64,000 bases of DNA from contig CM049996.1 in NCBI GenBank assembly GCA_016630955.3, positions 992,001 to 1,056,000 on the forward strand, read 5' to 3'. The notes beneath the pieces were generated by a model, which was not told the origin of the DNA, ran no database searches, and worked only from the letters and a program-made list of their open reading frames with translations. Of this stretch, positions 19,912-30,144 are shown piece by piece (position 1 is the first letter of the stretch; every line of letters starts with the position of its first letter). This DNA comes from Didymella arachidicola. Lineage: Eukaryota; Ascomycota; Dothideomycetes; Pleosporales; Didymellaceae. Both the position numbers and the translations under genes were made by a program.

Positions 19912-20745
19912 TGTTATTTACTTTGTCTGTAGGATAGCGTAGTGAGCGTATATAGAACTGTGCAATGTACACATTGATGAATCTCTTTCAGTGACAATAA
20001 CAGGAATGATAGGAATCGTTCGCACGTAGGCGCTGCTACGTCGTAGGGCGCTGAGACAAATGAGGGATTATCAGCGGAGCAAGCAACTCTGTCTCAGCCG
20101 CAGCAAAAGCAAAGATGGTCAACGCCAGATGGTAGCAGGACCGAAGACATGCTGACAGGCAGTTGGGGTTTTTGCTGTTTCGTGCATTCGTTTTTGAATA
20201 GCTTCAGCTGTCTGTAAGCCTTATGGCTGCACACATACAGCGCGTTCTACAAGACGCAGCGGTGTGAGAACAGCCGGCAGTGAGCCCTGCTGTACGGTTC
20301 TGTACGTGCTACACTCGATGTCACCCACGCATGCACGTCTCGGCGCGCGAGTAAGCCCATTGGGTTAAGCACAGCAATCGTTGCTGCACTGCGGGAAGAA
20401 CATCGGGGATCGGAGTGGACGGCAGGGCTTGCACTGGAGCTTGGAACGCCCGTTGCGGCGACCATGCGGTGTGTATGAGTGGGCACTGCGATGCCCCAAT
20501 ACCTATTGACGCGTATAAAGGCCCGATGCAGCTTCCTTGGTCTACCCCACGTAGCCCGTCCTCCCTCTCGACACCTTTTTGTATCCTCTCGAGTTACTTG
20601 TCTCTGGTAGAGAGCTCAATCGGAGGTGACACGACAGCTTCCTTCGTCCGATCCTCAGACCCTGGCCCGCTTTTGTTAGCCTACCCCTCTATCCTCCGAT
20701 CTGGGCGAAAGCTTGTTTGAGAGCAACTTGAACAACATCGAAGAG
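19912..20745. other. Intergenic region between VPH1 and the aminotransferase gene
   Basis: It contains the 3' flank of VPH1 and the promoter side of the next gene, including pyrimidine-rich runs near 20,540-20,700 that suit a fungal promoter and 5' leader. No coding frame is convincing. Confidence 0.4.
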
Positions 20746-22488
20746 ATGAGTTTCTCGGCTGATAAGGTGCCTATTCTCAAGGCAGGCTCTGGACATGGGC
20801 AGCGCAGGTTCTCAACCTCCAAGGAGCCAAGCGGCAATGGTGAGTATAAGCTTGTCGACGCGTGGGGCGGGTTAGAGGCTTTGGAAGTGCTGCAAAAACG
20901 AGACTAGAGTCTGGCTGTGCTCGAAAAGGTCGAAGTAGCTTTGACTGGACTCTGCGCAACGAGACCGTATTTAGGCGGGGCTTATGTGATGTTATGAGAG
21001 CTGAGCTAACGACTTCGCCAGAGCTGGGCTCCAGCATCCACCGCAACTTCCGCGAATCCCACGAAGGTCATAAGCCTCACGCCGGCCTCGATCCCTCTCG
21101 CTCTACCACCGGTGTAGTCTGGACGTCTGAGCAGGCATACAAGCACGGTTTCGCCGATCACCCCGACGAATGGGCGAACCTGGGTCAGGGAGCCCCAGAA
21201 GTCGATGACAGCATCCAAGGATGTTTTGAGGTTTGTGTTCCATGACTTGCACCAGAAGACTTTCAGAACAGTAGCCTGACTATCTGCCACAGAGACCAAA
21301 GGAGGTAGACATCAGCGCACACGGCCGAGAGTACGGCCCCACAGCCGGCATCAAGCCCCTCCGAGAGGCAGTCGCGAAGCTCTACAACGAACACCACCGC
21401 AAATGGAGAAAGAGCCAGTACACATACGAGAATGTATGCATTGTTCCTGGTGGACGTGCTGGTCTCATCCGTATCGCGGCCGTCCTGGGTAACTGCTACC
21501 TGGGCTTCTTCATCCCCGATTACACAGCATACAACGAGATGTTGTCACTCTTCAAAAACATCGCGGCAATTCCCATTCCGCTCGGCGAGCAGGACCAGTA
21601 CCACATGTCGCCCGACAAGGTCGCAGAGGAGATTGCCCGCGGCACATCAGTCCTCCTGACCTCCAACCCCAGAAACCCTACGGGACAGATGGTCACGAAC
21701 CCCGAGCTTGCGCAGATCCAGAACATCTGCCGTGACCGCGCAACCCTCATCATGGACGAGTTCTACTGCGGCTACAACTACACGACCAACTGCGACGGAA
21801 CCGTCATCTCCGCCGCTGACAACGTCGAGGATGTCGACGAGGACGATGTCCTGATCATTGACGGCCTGACCAAGCGCTTCCGTCTCCCGGGCTGGCGAGT
21901 GGCGTGGGTCATCGGCCCCAAGGAATTCATCAGCGCCATCGGATCCTGCGGGTCCTACCTCGACGGCGGCTGCAACGTGCCGTTCCAGGAAGCGGCCGTC
22001 GAGATGCTGAGCCCGCCGCGCGTGCGCAACGAGATGCGCGCGCTGCAGATGCACTTCCGCACGAAGCGCGACTACGTCATCGGCAGGCTGCAGGAAATGG
22101 GATTCAAGTTCCCGTACATGCCCAACTCGACGTTCTACCTGTGGCTGGATCTGAGCGGGCTGCCGGAGGGCATCAATGACGGGTTGAACTTCTTCCAGGC
22201 TTGTCTGCAGGAGAAGGTTATTGTTGTGCCAGGTATCTTCTTCGATTTGAACCCCAGTAAGCGCAGGGATTTGTTTGATAGCCCGTGCCATCACTTTGTC
22301 CGTTTGAGTTATGGACCGAGGATGGATGTGCTGGAGAAGGGTCTGGATTCGATCGAGAGGATCGTCAAGAAGTGGGTTCTGGCAACCATGATGACTACCA
22401 TGGACATGACTGACAACGATATAGGTACCGCGAGAACCCCGGTCACAAGCTGCCTGTGAGGCCGCGAGGTGGTGGTACTGGCATCTAG
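20746..22488 (+). CDS. PLP-dependent class I/II aminotransferase, 481 aa
   Basis: This is a fold-type I pyridoxal-phosphate enzyme that moves amino groups between an amino acid and a 2-oxo acid. Exons are 20,746-20,839, 21,022-21,230, 21,293-22,371 and 22,425-22,488. Family marks are a cofactor-binding PGGRAGLIRI region, the SNPRNPTGQM motif, the MDEFYCGYNY Asp/Tyr pair that contacts the cofactor, the Schiff-base lysine in DGLTKRFRLPGWR, and a C-terminal Arg in HHFVRLSYGP. The last exon was placed by the GTGGGT donor at 22,372, which gives the tail KKYRENPGHKLPV; without it the frame runs into unrelated sequence. Substrate cannot be read from sequence; aspartate, aromatic or kynurenine-type activity are all possible. 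Confidence 0.9.
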
Positions 22489-22662
22489 ATGTAGCTGTGT
22501 GGGGCAAGTCCAACCGTCTTGATAAAGCGGCAATCACGAATATGCTTCCTTGGCACAACAACATCAAAGTTGTGGGTCGTGAATTGACTGACTCTTCATA
22601 TCATACAACGCATCTGCTCATTCGTCCGCCCCAACGAGAGTTGCATCAACCGCTCATTCACT

Positions 22663-23040
22663 TCACTCCTTGCTCCCCTGACTCCCCTCACTGTGTTCCT
22701 CGCCCTCAAACTCGACGGGCAGATTCATTCCAATTCGCCTCGCACTCAATCTTACGCGCTCCTCCTCGCTCATGCCCATGCCGGGGTTGTACCGCTCGAT
22801 CAGCGTGGCATACATGCGCTGTGCTTGCACGTATTGGATGAACTGCTCGACCTGCGCTTCTTGGCTTGCGGGGTTTGCTTGTGCGGCACTTGTTGGTGTT
22901 TGAAATGACTGGCGCAGGCGTTTCTGGAGCGGCGAGGCGGCGGAGAGCTTCTGGTGCGCGGTGCGAGTCGTCTGCGTTTTGATGGGGAGTTCGCGCAGGA
23001 GGCGGCGGTAGAGGGAGCGGATCTGCGGGGAGGACGACAT
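22663..23040 (-). CDS. FMC1: FMC1-like LYR-motif mitochondrial assembly factor, 125 aa
   Basis: A small basic protein starting at ATG 23,040, with the LYR signature near the N-terminus (RSLYRRLLRELP, residues about 7-18). A helical QEAQVEQFIQYVQAQRMYATLIERYNPG segment (read as two overlapping parts) follows, and the tail is acidic. Yeast Fmc1 assists assembly of the F1 sector of mitochondrial ATP synthase under stress, and LYR proteins work with the acyl-carrier protein in the matrix. The size and the RYNPG segment fit fungal Fmc1; another LYR family member is the alternative. It shares a 184-bp divergent promoter with the EngB-like gene at 23,225. Confidence 0.75.
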   Translation of the reverse strand: MSSSPQIRSLYRRLLRELPIKTQTTRTAHQKLSAASPLQKRLRQSFQTPTSAAQANPASQEAQVEQFIQYVQAQRMYATLIERYNPGMGMSEEERVRLSARRIGMNLPVEFEGEEHSEGSQGSKE

Positions 23041-23224
23041 GATGGGTTTGGACTGCAGGGGAGAGGTCCTGTGACGGAAGTTTGGGTGTGTAGTGTGCAA
23101 GTCCCAGATCGGCGGTGGTAGGCCGCGGAGGTGCTGCGGCGAAAAGTTCGGGGGTGCGCAGGGGCCACGCGTGAAGTCACTTGGAGGATGAGGGTCTGTG
23201 GTCTGCGAGGCGATCGGTTCTACA
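23041..23224. promoter_or_regulatory. Short divergent promoter between FMC1-like and EngB-like genes
   Basis: Only 184 bp separate the two opposing ATG codons (23,040 minus, 23,225 plus). Both products are predicted to be mitochondrial, so shared control is plausible. I do not recognise a specific factor site. Confidence 0.5.
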
Positions 23225-24508
23225 ATGTGGGACTTTTTGCCAACACAGGCCTGGAAATGTCGATCTTGTGTGCGAGGACTGCGGCAGCTGCGGCACCAGA
23301 GCAGAGGGCTGCGTCTAAGGCCCCGCGCGCGCCAGCCGCAGGTTGTTGATGCGGAGAAGCTCCCACCGACCGAGACCATTACGCTCACAGATGGCACCAC
23401 TATACGCGTACAGGCCGAACGGCCGCAGAAAGCTGCCCCAGCAACGGTAGCACGCGTAGATGTGTCTTCAGCACCAGCGCAGGCGGGACCACGACCATCG
23501 CCTACCGCCCAGGAGCCGCAGGACGACGACACCCTCCTCCCCTCCCCGCCCTCGGTCCAATCCTACCCCAAATCGAAGACCAAGTCGCCCCCAGAATCCC
23601 CACCAAAAGGCCCTCACGACTACAATTGGTACTACGAGACTGCGCCGCCCACTCACGCCCACAAAACCCACGCAAACACCTTCTTCGACAGACACGGCCA
23701 GCGCGCCACTCTCCTGCGCAGCATCGCCCAGTTCCGCAAGCTGCCCAAGACCGATGTGCCCGAGGTAGCCTTCATCGGGCGCTCCAATGTGGGCAAGTCG
23801 TCGCTCCTAAACGCCGTCATGGGATGCAACACGCGCGCTCTGCTAGCGCGAACAAGCAGCACGCCCGGCTTCACCAAGACGATGAACTTCTACGGCATCG
23901 CGCCAGAGCCGGGTGTGCGCATAAAAACACAATCGCTCTCCGGCACCGGCGGGCCAGGGAAGGAGAAAATCGTCGGCCCTGGCGGCCTCGTCATCGTCGA
24001 CATGCCCGGCTACGGCTCCGGCTCCTTGACCGCATGGGGCTTCGAGATCATGAAGTACATTCAAAGCCGCAAGGCCCTGCGGAGGGTCTTTGTGCTGCTC
24101 GACGCTGAGCACGGGGTCAAGGATAAAGACCGCTCTATCCTTGCTAGTCTGAGACTCGCCGGTGTAAGCCATCAGGTTGTGCTCAGCAAGATGGATAAAC
24201 TGTACATTCCCAGAGCTACTGAAATCAAACGGGTGGGCAAGGGCGTCAAGATGAAGAGTAAAGGGACCGTGCAAGGCTTGAGGGGGAAGATGAGGGCGTT
24301 GTTGCCGGAGATTGCGCCGCCGCATGGGGGCGCGGCGCTGGGCGAGATTCTGGCGTGTAGTAGTGAGACGCTGGTTGATGGGAAGAGGCTGGGGGTGGAG
24401 GATGTGAGGTTTGCGGTGTTGAAAGCTGTCGGGTTGGAAGGCGAGGAGAGGAAGGGGTTTACTGAGAGTAAGAAGAAAAAGAAGAAGGGTGTGGAGATGC
24501 AGCCGTAG
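23225..24508 (+). CDS. EngB/YihA-type GTP-binding protein, mitochondrial (MRX8-like), 427 aa
   Basis: A single exon from ATG 23,225. The N-terminus is Arg/Ser-rich and likely a mitochondrial targeting region, followed by a Pro-rich low-complexity linker to about residue 140. The G domain then shows G1 GRSNVGKSS, G2-region TPGFTKTMNFY, G3 DMPGYG, G4 SKMD and G5 CSSE in order, the TrmE-Era-EngA-EngB family layout. A glycine-rich insert sits between G2 and G3. EngB proteins help assemble the large ribosomal subunit in bacteria; the yeast relative Mrx8 is linked to mitochondrial gene expression. The C-terminus is a Lys-rich run (KKKKKKG). Confidence 0.87.
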   Translation: MWDFLPTQAWKCRSCVRGLRQLRHQSRGLRLRPRARQPQVVDAEKLPPTETITLTDGTTIRVQAERPQKAAPATVARVDVSSAPAQAGPRPSPTAQEPQDDDTLLPSPPSVQSYPKSKTKSPPESPPKGPHDYNWYYETAPPTHAHKTHANTFFDRHGQRATLLRSIAQFRKLPKTDVPEVAFIGRSNVGKSSLLNAVMGCNTRALLARTSSTPGFTKTMNFYGIAPEPGVRIKTQSLSGTGGPGKEKIVGPGGLVIVDMPGYGSGSLTAWGFEIMKYIQSRKALRRVFVLLDAEHGVKDKDRSILASLRLAGVSHQVVLSKMDKLYIPRATEIKRVGKGVKMKSKGTVQGLRGKMRALLPEIAPPHGGAALGEILACSSETLVDGKRLGVEDVRFAVLKAVGLEGEERKGFTESKKKKKKGVEMQP

Positions 24509-24820
24509 AAGGTCATGTGTGCGTAAGATACCCAATACAAGCTTGTAAAAACGGTACCTTCTCTCCCAACGAATGCTGCTCACCACTTTTTGGGCCCTAT
24601 CGAACTTGTCAATCGAGGTGGGATAAAATGACATCAAGGGTCTACGGGAGGCTCCACCGTCCAACCCCGCATCCCTGCATTTCTTTCGCACAAAACTTAC
24701 ACTAGCGGCATAAAGGTTTCTAGAAGCGCGGGCAGCATTGAGAGACTACACTTTTAACATACCGCTCGCAAGACTCGGAATCAAAGAAGCCGTTCAGAAA
24801 GAGCTAGGAGTTTGCACAAA
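24509..24820. other. Intergenic region, promoter side of PRMT3
   Basis: 312 bp between the EngB-like stop and the PRMT3 ATG. I see no gene in it. Confidence 0.4.
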
Positions 24821-26404
24821 ATGCCGCGCGATTACTCAGACTCGGAGTCGGACTCTGGAAGCTCGGTTGGGAGCATCGTCGAAGAGAGGAGTGAGGCTGA
24901 TGAGACAACATTCAAGTGCTTGTTCTGCGACAAGCAGTTCGCACGTGTCTCAGACATGTCGTCGCACTGCACATCGGAGCACGGCTTTGATCTGAATGCA
25001 ATTGTGAAAGGGCTCGGTTCAAGTGAGCCCCTACCACACCATACTACTTTGGGCGACCACTAACAGTTGCTAGAGGCGGATGAGATCGACATCATCAAGC
25101 TGGTGAATTGCCTACGGTCGGAAGCACAGAGAGGCACAGACCCAAAGAGCATCAAGATTACATTGGAGGATCTGAGTGACAAATACCTACAACCGGTGCT
25201 CCAGGACGATGCACTACTTTTCGAGCTTGGAGATCTCATGTCAGACATTGAGACAAAGGCCGTCGACTACGAGGAGTTCGAAGCCAAGCTTCAGAAAGAC
25301 ATGCCAGAAGACTTCTCACGACTGCAAGTCACGAACGACCGGAACGAGGACTACTTCGAGAGCTACAAGGGCAACAGCATCCACCGCGAGATGATCGAAG
25401 ACCGCGTGCGAACAGAAGGCTACCGGGACTTCATTGAGAAGAACCTCTCCGTCTTCAAAGACAAAGTCGTCCTCGACGTTGGCTGTGGCACAGGCATCCT
25501 ATCTCTGTTCTGCGCCCGCGCCGGCGCAAAGAAAGTCGTCGCCGTCGACAACTCGCAAATCGCTGTCCGCGCAAAGGAAAACGTCGAGAAGAACGGCTAC
25601 GCGGACCGCATCCAAGTCATCCAAGGCCGCATCGAAGACTTTAACACGCAGCGCCAGATCGGCAAGGACAAAGTCGACATCATCATCTCCGAGTGGATGG
25701 GCTACGGCCTCCTATTTGAAGGCATGCTCGACTCCGTCCTGCGCGCACGCGACATGTACCTCAAAGACGACGGTCTCCTAGTCCCAAGCCACTGCAACAT
25801 CCGGCTCGCGCCCATCTCGGACGCGGCCTGGATCGCCGACGCCACAGGCGCCACATTCTGGAAAGACGTCTACGGCTTCGACTTCTCGTCCATGATCCCC
25901 GGCGGCCTGCTCAACCACCGCGAAATCGGCGTCTTCGACGTCCCACCCACCGCGCTGTGCGGGGCCGCCAACGCGCACCTGCTCGAGATGAAAACTGCAT
26001 CCATCGGCGACCTGAGCTTCAAGATCCCGCTGCAAATGAGGCTCAACCGCGACACCGACTCCCTGCACGCCATCGCCATCTGGTTCGACACCATCTTCGT
26101 GCACCCCGGCAGCGAGCAGAGCATCGCGACTATCGACGACGTGGACTGGCTGCAGAACGGCATCCCGGGCCTGGGGTTCTCGACTGGCCCGGCCAACACG
26201 CCTACGCACTGGCATCAGGCTGTTCTGTTGCTCGACGATGAGGTCGCTGCGAAGCAGAAGTACAGGAAGGGCGAGGTGTTGGAGGGCACGCTGCAGTACG
26301 CCAAGGAGAAGGGTGATGATCGGGGGATCACCGTGACTGTTGAGTGGAAGGGCAAGGGTTCGAGCGGGGATATCGAAGGACGCGTGAGGAGGTCGATGGC
26401 ATGA
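24821..26404 (+). CDS. PRMT3: Protein arginine N-methyltransferase 3, 510 aa
   Basis: A type I arginine methyltransferase; orthologues act in the cytosol and modify ribosomal protein uS5 (Rps2). Exons are 24,821-25,022 and 25,074-26,404. The first encodes an acidic N-terminus and a C2H2 zinc finger (CLFCDKQF, 12-residue linker, HCTSEH) used for substrate binding. The second has SAM motif I (VLDVGCGTGILSL), the double-E loop with both catalytic Glu residues (SEWMGYGLLFEGML) and the THW loop (THWHQ). I chose acceptor CTAG at 25,073 because it keeps phase with the GTGAGC donor; the nearer CAG at 25,066 would need a different donor (GTGAAA near 25,003). The functional call is secure, the junction less so. 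Confidence 0.92.
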
Positions 26405-26637
26405 GGTCGTGCGTGATCACTGGGTTAGTGGAAACGAAAAGTTCTTTCCGGCGTTGACGGGGAGATGAGTCTGGCGGGCAGCAGGAGGAAAGCAGCAAGT
26501 CGCAGATCTAGAACCACGCTCACCCAGAGCTTCGCATCACGCGTATCATCTTCAATCCCTATCGCTGCATCCACATCCTCACATATCTAGAATTCACCTC
26601 ACATCCATCCCCTTACACAACCCTTCGCCGCCCCCCG

Positions 26638-26655
26638 CCCCCCCCCCCCCCCCCC
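26638..26655. repeat. Run of 18 C (plus strand)
   Basis: A mononucleotide run immediately downstream of the stop of the minus-strand gene at 26,655, preceded by six C and one G. It reads as poly-G in that gene's 3' end. Its length may be a sequencing or assembly estimate. Confidence 0.95.
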
Positions 26656-26984
26656 TAACCAGCACATGTCGCATTCACCCTCCCCTCGCTCTGCTTCCAC
26701 CCCGCATTCTTCGCCTTATTCAAATCCCGACTAAGCCTCCACAAATCCCCATCTTCGCTCGAAGTGCCGCCGTCGTGGCTCTGCCCCTCTAAAGGCATGC
26801 CTGGCGACGGTAACTGTGCCATGTTCAACAGCGCGCGAGCCTCTGGTGTCCAGGTTTTCGAAGGGCCTTGGAGAGACTGGAAGGCGTCGACGGCCCAGGT
26901 GGGGAGATTGGGGTAGTGCTGGAGAAGGTCGGTGGGGCGGAAGTCAAGGAGATTAGGCTCCGGTGGTGGTTGGGTGTTTTTCAT
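26655..26984 (-). CDS. Unrecognised small protein, 109 aa
   Basis: ATG is at 26,984 and the stop at 26,655. The protein starts MKNTQPPPEPNLLDFRPTDL and is Pro-rich, with a central segment (PTWAVDAFQSLQGPSKTWTP) that reads like conserved sequence and a polar C-terminus. There is no signal peptide, membrane segment or domain I know. Codon usage and a TATAAATAG-like box at about 27,070-27,080 upstream support expression, but the function is unknown. Confidence 0.55.
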   Translation of the reverse strand: MKNTQPPPEPNLLDFRPTDLLQHYPNLPTWAVDAFQSLQGPSKTWTPEARALLNMAQLPSPGMPLEGQSHDGGTSSEDGDLWRLSRDLNKAKNAGWKQSEGRVNATCAG

Positions 26985-27251
26985 CTTGGATGTAGGTGGT
27001 GTTCAGTGCCTTTTTGTAAGAGATGAAGACTGGAGAAGGATTATGGGTATTTTGGTTTCGCGGCGGCGCTGTATAAATAGGGAAAAATGTGTGTCTCATG
27101 ACACACTGATTGTCTTTCACCCAAACGCTGTGTTTCCTTCGTGTCTCGTGCAGTGATGCTACACAAGTCTTTGCGACTGCACTTTCAACGCACGTGCTTG
27201 ATCCCGTTGAAGGGAGTCTCTTCTGTCCCAATCAGAAAACAGTACTGTCAG

Positions 27252-28298
27252 CTATAATTCCACCTTCCTAGTCGCCATCGCCGCCGCTTCCTCGTTGAGC
27301 TCTTTGACCTGGACCGCAGTAAGTCCACCGCCCTGCGTCGCAGCACCATTACTGCCGCCAAAGCACTTAGCTTCAGCCTTCTTGCACCAGTCCACCGCCT
27401 CCGCCCACTCTCCCTGCCTCTCGTCGTCGTTGATCATCCATCCTTGCTGTCTCATAAGCGTGACGGCCATCTCGCGCAAGAACCACCAGCTGGGCAGCCA
27501 GTTCAGCCTTGCGAGTGCTCGGAGCTTCAGGGGCGTGAATAACGCGGCTTTCATGGTGATATCGATCATCATTGCCTGTCGAGAGAAGACGATTTCCCAA
27601 ATGCTGTGAGCAATGTCGTCTATGCGTTTTGAATCAATCGGGTTTGTTGTGGGTGCTACGGGATGGAGCGTTCTGTTTCTCTGAAAAGCGGCCATGAGTA
27701 GTTGTTGTGGTATGCTGGGTTGCCCCGGCTGTTGGATGGGTTGCATAGGAGGTTGCATGAAGGGCTGCAGAATCGAACGTTGGTTGAAGAGCGAATTGGC
27801 AGGATGCGGAAGGCCGTTAGGAACTTGTTGAGGAGTTGCGGCCACACTGATGTGTTGCTGATGCTGCGGTTGCTGCTGAAAGTAGTCAGCAAGCTGTCCA
27901 AGGATATTCGAGAAGATGTAGGCGCCCGTCAAGCCTTTCACTGACCTCCGCCTTGACCTGTCCCTCGACTTTCTGCCGCTTTGGACCCGCCATTGGCGCA
28001 ACCGGAGCGCCTCCGCTTCCCTTCCCAGTTTGTGTCAGACCAGGCAGTGGTAAGGCCAAAGACTTTGCCTATTGTCAGATCAAATATTGATGTCTTTTTT
28101 GGAGTGACTCACTCCACCCTGCCATTTGCGTTTCTGTAAAGATGAAGGAGAGCCAGTGGCAGTGACACTAGGCAAGATGGCGGACGGCGAGCCTGGAAGA
28201 GACTTATTGGTGTATTAGTATGGGCAGGCGTGATGTCTGGGACGTTTGCTTACCTTCCTAGCTGCCGGTGTTCTCGGTGGTGTGTGTGCTGTTGCCAT
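27252..28298 (-). CDS. Unrecognised Gln/Pro-rich protein, four-exon model, ~276 aa
   Basis: The proposed exons (minus) are 28,298-28,254, 28,133-28,113, 28,068-27,946 and 27,893-27,252, which join in frame. The N-terminus is basic and polar (MATAHTPPRTPAARK, then KRKWQGG and a GPKRQKVEG segment that could be a nuclear localisation signal). A Gln/Pro-rich stretch follows, then a well-ordered C-terminal part with several Trp (HSIWEIVF, LNWLPSWWFLREM). A nuclear role is a guess from composition. The exon 2 acceptor (TTTACAG at 28,134) was picked because the nearer one gives a stop; other models are possible. Confidence 0.6.
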
Positions 28299-28867
28299 GG
28301 TCGGACTGTACCTGCCTCAATTTACGAAGCTGCAACGTGTATCGGCAAGGGATGATTTGTTTTCAACCTCGAAAGAACAGCTTAAGCAGAAACAGAGTCC
28401 AAGTGAATTGCTATAGGTCAACGTTTGCATGCGCAGCTAGTTTGGTTCGGAAGTGGACCGAAGTGTTTGCTGGGTGGACTCGCTAGTGCCTCGTAGTGAA
28501 GGAGAAGTGAAAGCGGCAGGCACCCTCAATTTGAGACCAAGTCGTGACTAGATTGGCAACATGCTGTAGCCTTCGAAGAGCACACTGGCATGTCAAGAAT
28601 GCATTATGGAGCCCTGAATTCTTCCCATAAAAGATATTTCAGCCAGTGCGACAACGCGAATGCAGTAGAAGAGGATGTAGTAATTCGGGCGTCGCCGAAC
28701 GGATCCTTGGTGTCATCATATTCCTCAGCTCCATGTGCTGCGATGATTTATCGCATCCACTGGACTGCCAAAATTACCAAACGCCGTGCTATGCAAAATT
28801 TCTGAAGTACGGTCTGTAAAGATCCCAATGAGCTAACTTGGAGGTAGCCACAGGATTGATCAAGCTC
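28299..28867. other. Intergenic region, no gene supported
   Basis: It lies between the promoter of the Gln/Pro-rich gene and the 3' end of the DnaJ gene. Open frames here are short and lack coding signs. Confidence 0.4.
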
Positions 28868-29975
28868 TCAAGCAATACTGCTGGTACGGCCTCGACCCCT
28901 AGCCTTCGTACGAGCCTTCGACTTGCGTGGAGCCTCTTCCTCCTCTTCGTCAGAGCCGCCGATGTCCTCTTCTCCCAAATCTATATCCTCGTCCTCATCC
29001 ACAACCCTCTTGCTCTGCTTGCGCTTCTTGGCACGAGCAGCTGTGGCCTGGAAAGCCTCCTCAGGCGGCTCCTCCATGGGCGTAGCGCGCTTACTACCCT
29101 TCGACTTCGGCGCGTACTTCGCCTCGAGGTGGTCAAAGAAACCGCCTGCCCTCGATGCCTGTCGCTGCTGGATCAGAGCCGCAAGATCGGCCATATCTCC
29201 ACCGCTCTTCTTGCTCTTCGTCTTGCTGTTCGACTTCCCAACCTTCTTCGCCTTGGCCTCCTCAGCTGCCTGGCGCTTGTCGAAGTCGTCGCGGCTCTTC
29301 TTCGCAGCCTTCTTTGCTTTCAAGCGTGTCTCGTCCGTCTCGTTGGCGTACGCGGGATAGGACTCGATCTCGCCCTTCGAGATAGCATCGTCCAGGATCT
29401 CCCGGAAGCGATCGTCGTCTACTAAAACGTCTGATAGCATAACAGCTTCATAGATGTGATCCAGACTGCCCTTGTACTTCTTGTACGCCTTCAGCAGATC
29501 CTTCTGCTCCTCATCACTGTTCTTGTACTCGTTCGACAGCTTGTTGATAGCCTCCTCGTTGATGATATTCTCGAATTGCCCACGGTAGAAGCTGAGCCAA
29601 TCAAAATCCTCGTCATCCTCTAGAGACTCGGTGGTGCTGCCTGTGAGGTCGTAGCGCTTGCGTCGGCGGTCGTCTGAGAGAATGGCGTATGCGAATGCGA
29701 TCTCCTGGAATTTCTTGTTTGCAGCTTCCTTTCCACCTTCGGCGGCCTTGTCTTAGAATTGTCAGCATTGACCCGAATAAAGGTCAAGCCAACGTACCCG
29801 GATGGTGCTTTAAGGCCATCTTCCTGTACGCCTTCTTCACATCGTCGGCTGTGGCCTCGCCCTTCAGGCCAAGGACTTCGTATGGGTTGATCGTGGGTGG
29901 GCCGTCATCGTCCTCGCCAATCTCCTCGTCATCTGAGCTGCGCTCTTCGTAGTCTTTCTTTTGTTTCCTTGCCAT
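28868..29975 (-). CDS. DnaJ/Hsp40 protein of the DNAJC9 type, 353 aa
   Basis: Exons are 29,975-29,798 and 29,751-28,868. An acidic N-terminus precedes a J domain (about residues 30-95: PYEVLGLKGEATADDVKKAYRK in two parts, then KHHPD). The HPD motif that stimulates Hsp70 is split by the 46-bp intron, so it is only visible after splicing (CCG G / AC AAG). After the J domain come a DNAJC9-like helical region (DWLSFYRGQFENIINEEAI) and a long basic/acidic tail with KRKQSKR-type nuclear signals. Human DNAJC9 is a nuclear co-chaperone for histones H3-H4. The domain order supports that orthology; the histone role is by analogy. Confidence 0.88.
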
Positions 29976-30144
29976 GGTGAGAGGGTTGTGTTATGGTGTT
30001 CGAGTAAGAGCCGAGCGCGTGGTGACCTCAGAGACGCGTCGCGTGAAAGTGGATCTCTACTATCGATAAGGAAGGGCCCACTCTTGCATCACCGCAAAGC
30101 TCCTCTTGGAGGCAACACTCTCACTATCCTCTCTCACTATCATC
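29976..30144. promoter_or_regulatory. Short divergent promoter, DnaJ gene / deaminase gene
   Basis: 169 bp between opposing ATG codons. It includes a CT-rich stretch just before the deaminase start. I see no named regulator site. Confidence 0.45.

Noticed and set aside
21647..22567. 306-codon open frame on the minus strand across the aminotransferase gene
   Set aside because: It is the antisense of exon 3 of a well-supported PLP enzyme; its low-stop content follows from the GC-rich codon bias of the real gene.
22663..23532. Long N-terminal extension of the FMC1-like protein up to 23,532
   Set aside because: It has no ATG near its far end, overlaps the EngB-like gene, and the LYR motif sits at the normal position when ATG 23,040 is used.
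23843..24691. 282-codon minus-strand frame opposite the EngB-like gene
   Set aside because: Antisense of the GTPase, whose G1-G5 motifs on the plus strand are decisive.
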